This document shows positions 58,813 through 64,000 of a DNA stretch of 64,000 bases, piece by piece; the stretch's first letter is position 1, and each line of letters begins with the position of its first letter. Source of the stretch: Oikopleura dioica (taxonomy: Eukaryota; Chordata; Appendicularia; Copelata; Oikopleuridae); assembly GCA_907165135.1 (NCBI GenBank), contig OU015567.1, positions 13,273,001 to 13,337,000 on the forward strand. The letters are read 5' to 3'. The notes beneath the pieces were generated by a model. The model was not told the DNA's origin, searched no databases, and worked only from the letters and a program-made list of their open reading frames with translations. A program made the position numbers and the translations under genes.

Positions 58813-61098
58813 TCACTCATTTTTGGATTTAGCAGCTGTTAGAAGTTCATTTTCCCGCAGCTCGGTCGTGTTCTGGTTCTCCTCGGGCGGCTCAGTCACG
58901 ATGTCGACTTTCCAGAGATCCCAGAAAGACCACATTATGTAGCCGAAACTGAGGAATGCCCAGAACCATTTAATGTGGACGGGGAAGGGCATGCTAACCG
59001 TTTCCCAGCCGAATTTGAGGCAGATGAGCATTTCTTTTCAAAGAGGTGAGAATTGAGACTTATTACCAAAAATTATGAAAATCTTTCATTATGATCCTTA
59101 TTGCCAAATAAAAATTATTGCGCGTTTTCAAGTAAAGGGGAAGTTGAAATAAGTCATTCTTTGGAAAACTTTTTCTCTCTCTCTCTCCGCGATGTTGTTT
59201 GAGAGAAAAAGAGAAGCGGTCGAATCGAGCGGTCGCGGTTGCCGCCCACACAGTCCACTCGGCAGGGTGAGCGCGTTGACACTGACCCCCAGTCACAGTG
59301 CGCGCGCGTGCCCAACTTACTCCCCTCCAAGCCGCGACAGATGGCCAAAACACCAAAATTATTGATTCCAAACAAACGAAATGGGGGCCCAATGAATGAA
59401 TTTCTAACATAGAATTTCTCACCCTTCCTGTGATAATAACGGCGACAGCAATCCACGCTGACTGTCCAATTTCGGCAGTAACGCCAGACAGGAAATCGTA
59501 GGCTTCACGAACTGCCACGGCTCCGGCAGCGGCGACGAACCAGAGTCGGCCGAGTACGATCGGGTGATCTGGAGGGGCCCACATGACGAATTTGAGGTAG
59601 AAAGTGTTGAGCTCGCAGATGAGCACGAAAATGATGATGACGTTTACGCTGAATGAATGATAAGTTTTATGAAATATGGTTAAAAGTAACGGAACGCAGC
59701 CTTTTCTAAGAGTTTCTTATAAAGAAAAAAGCCGTGTTCACGAAATTTCGTTACTTGTTTCGTATTCTTCGATGGTTTTCCCGTTAATTTTTCAAATTGA
59801 ACTATCAAATCGTTTTTGAATCTTACCTAACCCATCTTCGTATGCTCGTATTTGGCTTCCAGGCGAAGGAAACCCAGGAATAAGGAGAAAACTGCGCGAT
59901 AACTCTTCTCATCTTATTTTTGTATCCCATTTGGTTTCTGATTCCGATCCAGTTGTATTCTTTGTTCTCCAGCACCTTGAGCGCCTTGTTGCCAAGCCAG
60001 ATGCCGCCGAAATTGCAAAGAAGAACGTCGAGAATCCAGTGATCCCACCAACACTCGGAGAAGTTCGGAAGTTGATGTTCTAGCGAGTATTCGAGGAATT
60101 CGAATGTGACAGAAAGAACGTTCGTCATCCAGAAATCGCGGATGATCAAAGTTTTGCAAAACCAGCCAACAGCGTGGGCCACGACGAAACCGTCCATTTT
60201 TCCTGAAAATAGGATTTTCCACAAGATAACGACTTTAGTAAAAAGAATAAAGAGAAGAAGCTTCGTGCTTTGTTTTTTCCTTCCTTTTTATATATTTCTT
60301 GCCTTTTAAATTCTTGAATGGATCGTCTGGATAGGCCTCGGGATCATAAATCTTGCAAGTGTCTCCGTACGCGGTTTCCGTGATGGTTTTGTTCAAACTC
60401 GGGTCGAGGAATTGAATTGTCTGCCGAAACATTTTCGGCGTTTGGAAGAGGAAGAACACTAGGATCAATTCGTACAAAACGCAGAAAGAAAACAAAAATC
60501 TCCAGATTATCGGGTGAGGTCGGTAGAAGGGTCCGTCTCGCGCGTATGTGACTCTGGAAAACGAAAAGGGTTAGCGAAAGAATGATGAGAGCTGGAGCGA
60601 AGCGAGGCTTTGCTCAAATGAAAAATTTTTCAAAACAGAGCGAAGCGAATCGTCAATTCGAAAGAAGAACCTGAATTCTTGAGCCGAAAAGAACATTTTG
60701 GTCCTAACAGCTTCGACTCGAAAGTAAAGGTTCTTTTTTTTTTGAAGCAAAGGTTCTCTTCGCTCCGTTTTCGAATACTTTTTATTTGAGCCAAGCTTCG
60801 CTTCGTTAGTCCTTTTACATCTTTCTTACCCGAAAGCAACAAAAACGACTGCTACAGCGTAAAGTCCTCGTTTTACGTTTGTGTTGAAATCGTCGACTTC
60901 TTTGTTCGAAAAGGCCATATATGAAAGAAAGCCGAGAAGAATGAGCAAGGAAGAGAAGGTGTGAGGTCGGAAGATGAAGGAGAAGGTGCCATCGTCTCTG
61001 ACTGAATCTTCGCAAGAATGACGCCTCTTCCAGCTCATGTTGTAAAAGCGCGTCGGCGGACCCGATCCGGAGATTCCTCTTTTCAGCCGACTTTCCAT
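58813..61098 (-). CDS. PTDSS2: Phosphatidylserine synthase 2, base-exchange enzyme of the ER
   Basis: The enzyme exchanges the head group of phosphatidylethanolamine for serine in ER membranes. The start at 61098 gives [32 protein letters not shown] is the conserved first membrane segment. Later exons hold [22 protein letters not shown], then [20 protein letters not shown] and [14 protein letters not shown], the signature active region. [34 protein letters not shown] and EAYDFLSG follow. The tail is acidic ([12 protein letters not shown]). [20 protein letters not shown] and the IYDP block match PTDSS2 better than PTDSS1. The final junction (59034-59427) is a GA-AG intron supported by the conserved T-E-x-L-I sequence. 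The ATG is directly preceded by GATCAGA, a potential spliced-leader acceptor. Confidence 0.93.
60598..60805. repeat. Long imperfect inverted repeat in a PTDSS2 intron
   Basis: The left arm GCGAAGCGAGGCTTTGCTCA pairs with the right arm TGAGCCAAGCTTCGCTTCG, and inner segments (GAGCGAAG with CTTCGCTC) pair as well. The 276-nt intron (60554-60829) is thus mostly one hairpin of about 208 nt. It resembles a decayed MITE. No clear target duplication is visible. Confidence 0.65.
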
Positions 61099-61197
61099 TC
61101 TGATCAAATAATATATTCTAGAGATGCAGAGCGTAATTACGAAGACACAGTATTGATGAAGATATCTACAACTATGAGTTTCTCAATTCTTACTTAA

Positions 61198-61619
61198 CCC
61201 TCTGCGTGACGATCAGAACTACCCCTATACGTGACGCGGATGCATTCAGTGCATCCGACCCATCTAGAACAATTTTTTGCTCATTTTTGCCAATTTTAGA
61301 AGAAAAACAGCCTGAATTCGCTGTTGTCAGTGTCTCAGAGACCGAAATACCCCCTTCTTCGGCGGCGAAACGGGCTCGAAGTTACGTAACATGCATCTAA
61401 ATAACTGTTCTCGAGACGAAAAATAGTAAAATTAGGACATTTTTTACGTTTTAAGGTTATTATAAAATCTGTTTTCAAAATGTTACGAAGCAGATTGGAC
61501 GTGCTCTTGGACGTAGATTCTTATTCTTTTTAAATTTTTGAATTCGAGCGAAATTTGAGAGAGAAATGGACAGAAAACCATGAGCGGATGCACTGAGTGC
61601 ATCCGCGTCACGCATAGGG
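61198..61619. mobile_element. TTAA-flanked piggyBac-type MITE
   Basis: The ends are CCCTCTGCGTGACG on the left and CGTCACGCATAGGG on the right, inverted complements with one mismatch. TTAA borders both (61194-61197, 61620-61623). The CCC start and TTAA target match the piggyBac superfamily. Inside, each end carries a palindrome built on CGGATGCA-TGCATCCG (61232-61252 and 61584-61605). The left end has an extra partial copy of the terminal sequence. No transposase is encoded in the 422 bp. Confidence 0.8.
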
Positions 61620-61623
61620 TTAA

Positions 61624-64000
61624 TAATGATCAGTTTCGTAATGCCCCAAAAGCTTTCAAATTTATCTCTTATTTTTTCAAAAGGAAATGAATTTTTCCCA
61701 CCCTAAATGAAACGAAAACCGCGATGAACCGCGGATGGCCCCGGGGTTTGAAATTTCCGAGCGGTTGAGTTTTTAGTTTCCTCTTGAAATCGGTGTTCTC
61801 AAGGAGAACTTCTCTTTGCTTTCTCAAAATCGGGTAATTAAATTAGTCTGATTGGCAAATCGTTTTTATCACCATTCAGCTGGAGCTGCAAAAGTAAAAG
61901 GCACTCACTTTGTTTCTTCGCGTTCGAGGCGACTAATACTGAGTAGCAGGCGGTTTAATTTGCCAAAAAAATAATCGGCCTAAAAAATCGATGCCTTTTT
62001 TGGAAGTGATTTCTCAAAAATGAGCTTTTCCCAATTTCCTCTCAGCTTCATTTTTCTCTCTAAAAATGGGATCTTGAAGAATTATCGAAATCTGTTCTTG
62101 AGTTTTGGAAGTGATAAGTTTATTCGACTGATAAAACTATAAAACCAGTCACGTGCTATTTCTATCCAGAAGGGGAAAAGAAACATAAAACTGGACAAGA
62201 TTCACGATCAGCTGACTTCATGTAAAATAATCAATTGTGGATGATAAATTTGGAAAATGATCCACTTGGAGACATTCCAGAGCCATTGTGTTTTTCGTTC
62301 TTATGAACTTTCAAATTAAAATCTTTCGCAGAAATATCTAAAATAAAAACAATAGTAAAGTAAATTACCATGATTATCATTTCTGAGTGACGGGACAATC
62401 TCTAAATGAAAAGAATCTTTATAAGAAGTTATTACTTATAAACGATTTTGCCGTAAGTAGGATTTATTCTTCCCTCAGGCGAGTTTTCTCCAATTTGAGT
62501 AGAAAAATGCGTATTCAACTTTCATAAATCTCTTCAAAAAAGGGTAATAAAATCAGAAAAGCAAAAAAATGGCGCTATTTTATTTTTACTCGAGTCAGAG
62601 TCCAGTCTTTGGTCGAGCCAGTTACGCAACAATCAGCGTGTTTAGGAAAGCAGAAGAAAGTAATTCCTTTCGTTATTACGTTTATCGCTTTCTCTTTTCT
62701 GCGAAACTCGAAAATCGTTGTCTAAGTTCACCCAGGGTTTAGATCAAAGGAGCGCCCAATGAGATTTCGCGCCGCGGAAAGAAGGATTTCCAATTTGGCC
62801 AGTTCAGAACTTTCGCCGAACTTTTTGGAAAGAGAACAAACGAAAAAAAAGAAGAAGAAAGGGAAAACAGAAAAATAAGGAAACTCATTACTCATCCAAG
62901 TTGAGAAGGATCACGCTGCGATCGAAAAAGGTATGAAGCGGGATTTTTTATTGAAAAGAAATTAAACTTTTTTAACTTTTGATTTTTTTATAATTGTTGA
63001 GAATTCGCAGCGAGGGTAATTTACATTAGCAATTAGAGAAACTTTTACAAGCGTAAAGATTCTCTCTCATTATCAGTAACAAACAAGAAGCATCACCAAA
63101 AGTCTGGGCATATTCGTATCTGTTTTTCTGAAATACAGACACGAGCTACTTCTTGAAGTCCAATTCTGGCTGGGCGCCGAGCGGCATCTGAGCGTGAGCG
63201 AGCAAGCGATCGCTCATGCTCCGCTCAATTCGCTCGCTCAAGGTTAAAAAATATGACACCTGAGCGAGTTTTGAGTCAACTCAGAGCCGGGCTGAGCTCA
63301 ATGATTGAGTTTAAGTATGAGCTCATGCAGCTCAAAAAAGTATATTTTGAGCTAGCTCAGATTAATTTTGAATAAGCTTGAGATAGAATTAGCTGAGGCT
63401 TTCGTTCTTTCTGCTTTTCTGAAAACTAGAAAATTTCCTCGAGCACTTTTGGAGTGTCGTTTTAGCACGATGTTCAAACGCATTAAACATGTTGGATGAA
63501 AGGGCGCTTTGTGAACGCACGAAAAGGCAAAACTCGTCTTTTTCATTTTATTTCCATAGTAACTGGGCAGAGTCAAGAATAAATCAAGTATCTCATCCAG
63601 CACTCAAATACTATTTCCTGCTATTTTTCGATTTAGAGATCCGAGCTGCTTTTAGAGAATTTTCGGGGTCATTTGAGGTCACGTGACCTCAAAATCTTAT
63701 TCAATGACATAGGATAGCACTTGAAAGTAACCTTCAAAAAATGAATTTTTTAAGCAAAGGGAGAAAAAAGTGCTGAAAATCAATTTTTGGCTGATGAATT
63801 GAATGCGACTAAGCAAGGGTCTACTGAATTGAGAGCTTTACTTTTTCTGTCAGCGGTGATTAATTTCTGTCTCGGATTCGACTTCAGCCCCTCAAGGCAA
63901 CAGCTTGAATTAGTTTGATACTTGCGGTTTAAATCTCCGCCCGATTACCGGTTTAAAGACAGAGAAACAACAAGCTCCATTTTCAAGTTTTCCAGTTTAC
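61624..64000. other. Gene-poor right end of the window
   Basis: No gene could be supported. The stretch is AT-rich with purine runs. It holds a patch of repeated GAGC and GCTC words at about 63170-63360 and a 22-bp perfect palindrome at 63672-63693. A gene could begin just outside the window. Confidence 0.45.
63672..63693. promoter_or_regulatory. 22-bp perfect palindrome with E-box and AGGTCA half-sites
   Basis: The left half reads TTTGAGGTCAC and the right half is its exact complement. The centre GTCACGTGAC is the CLEAR-type E-box bound by TFEB/MITF proteins. AGGTCA and TGACCT form an inverted nuclear-receptor repeat with a 2-bp spacer. Whether it is bound is unknown. Confidence 0.4.

Noticed and set aside
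1-64000. tRNA, rRNA, spliced-leader RNA or CRISPR arrays
   Set aside because: No A/B-box pairs with cloverleaf potential, no conserved rRNA cores, no known spliced-leader core and no repeat-spacer arrays were found by reading.
1-64000. Bacterial-style operons, Shine-Dalgarno sites or mobile islands
   Set aside because: Introns, AATAAA signals and animal gene families show eukaryotic nuclear DNA.

Overview
The window is animal nuclear DNA from a very compact genome. It most probably comes from the larvacean tunicate Oikopleura dioica or a close relative. Genes are tightly packed, most introns are only about 40-60 nt, and several introns can only be spliced with GA-AG ends when checked against conserved protein families. 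Two genes also sit head-to-tail with operon-like spacing and an AG acceptor touching the downstream ATG. The species is an inference; the gene identities below rest on protein motifs.

Layout. 0.6-5 kb, + strand: a small ankyrin-like gene, an aquaglyceroporin, and a Cys-rich secreted protein resembling a ZP-domain protein. 5.4-8.9 kb, - strand: the autophagy kinase ULK/Atg1 with kinase, LIR and C-terminal EAT domains. 10.7-14.3 kb, - strand: a Toll-like receptor with a small membrane-protein ORF 9 nt upstream. 14.5-16.9 kb, - strand: the homeobox gene Evx, followed by over 5 kb without clear genes (candidate regulatory DNA). 22.2-25.1 kb, + strand: a coiled-coil protein and a four-pass membrane protein. 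25.9-28.7 kb, - strand: a protein with two CXXC zinc fingers. 28.7-35.5 kb: gene-free, with a nested pair of short transposons and a series of GC-rich modules.

35.5-37.9 kb, + strand: a divergent kinase-like protein with a papain-like Cys motif. 38.1-55.5 kb, - strand: axonemal dynein heavy chain DNAH1 followed 96 bp later by a ZMYND12-like TPR gene. These two proteins are known partners in the flagellar axoneme, so their apparent operon is the most striking biology here. A 2.4-kb DNAH1 intron holds an antisense gene with a SAM-like fold and a short MITE. 56.3-58.3 kb, - strand: a Myb/SANT-like DNA-binding protein. 58.8-61.1 kb, - strand: phosphatidylserine synthase 2 (PTDSS2). 61.1-64 kb: a TTAA-flanked MITE, repeats and palindromes, no clear gene.

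Overall themes are GA-AG splicing (four introns supported by homology, one by frame only), short nonautonomous DNA transposons with exact TA or TTAA flanks, and two frameshifts at the identical hexamer CTTTTC that look like homopolymer errors rather than biology. No rRNA, tRNA, CRISPR or intact transposase gene was seen.
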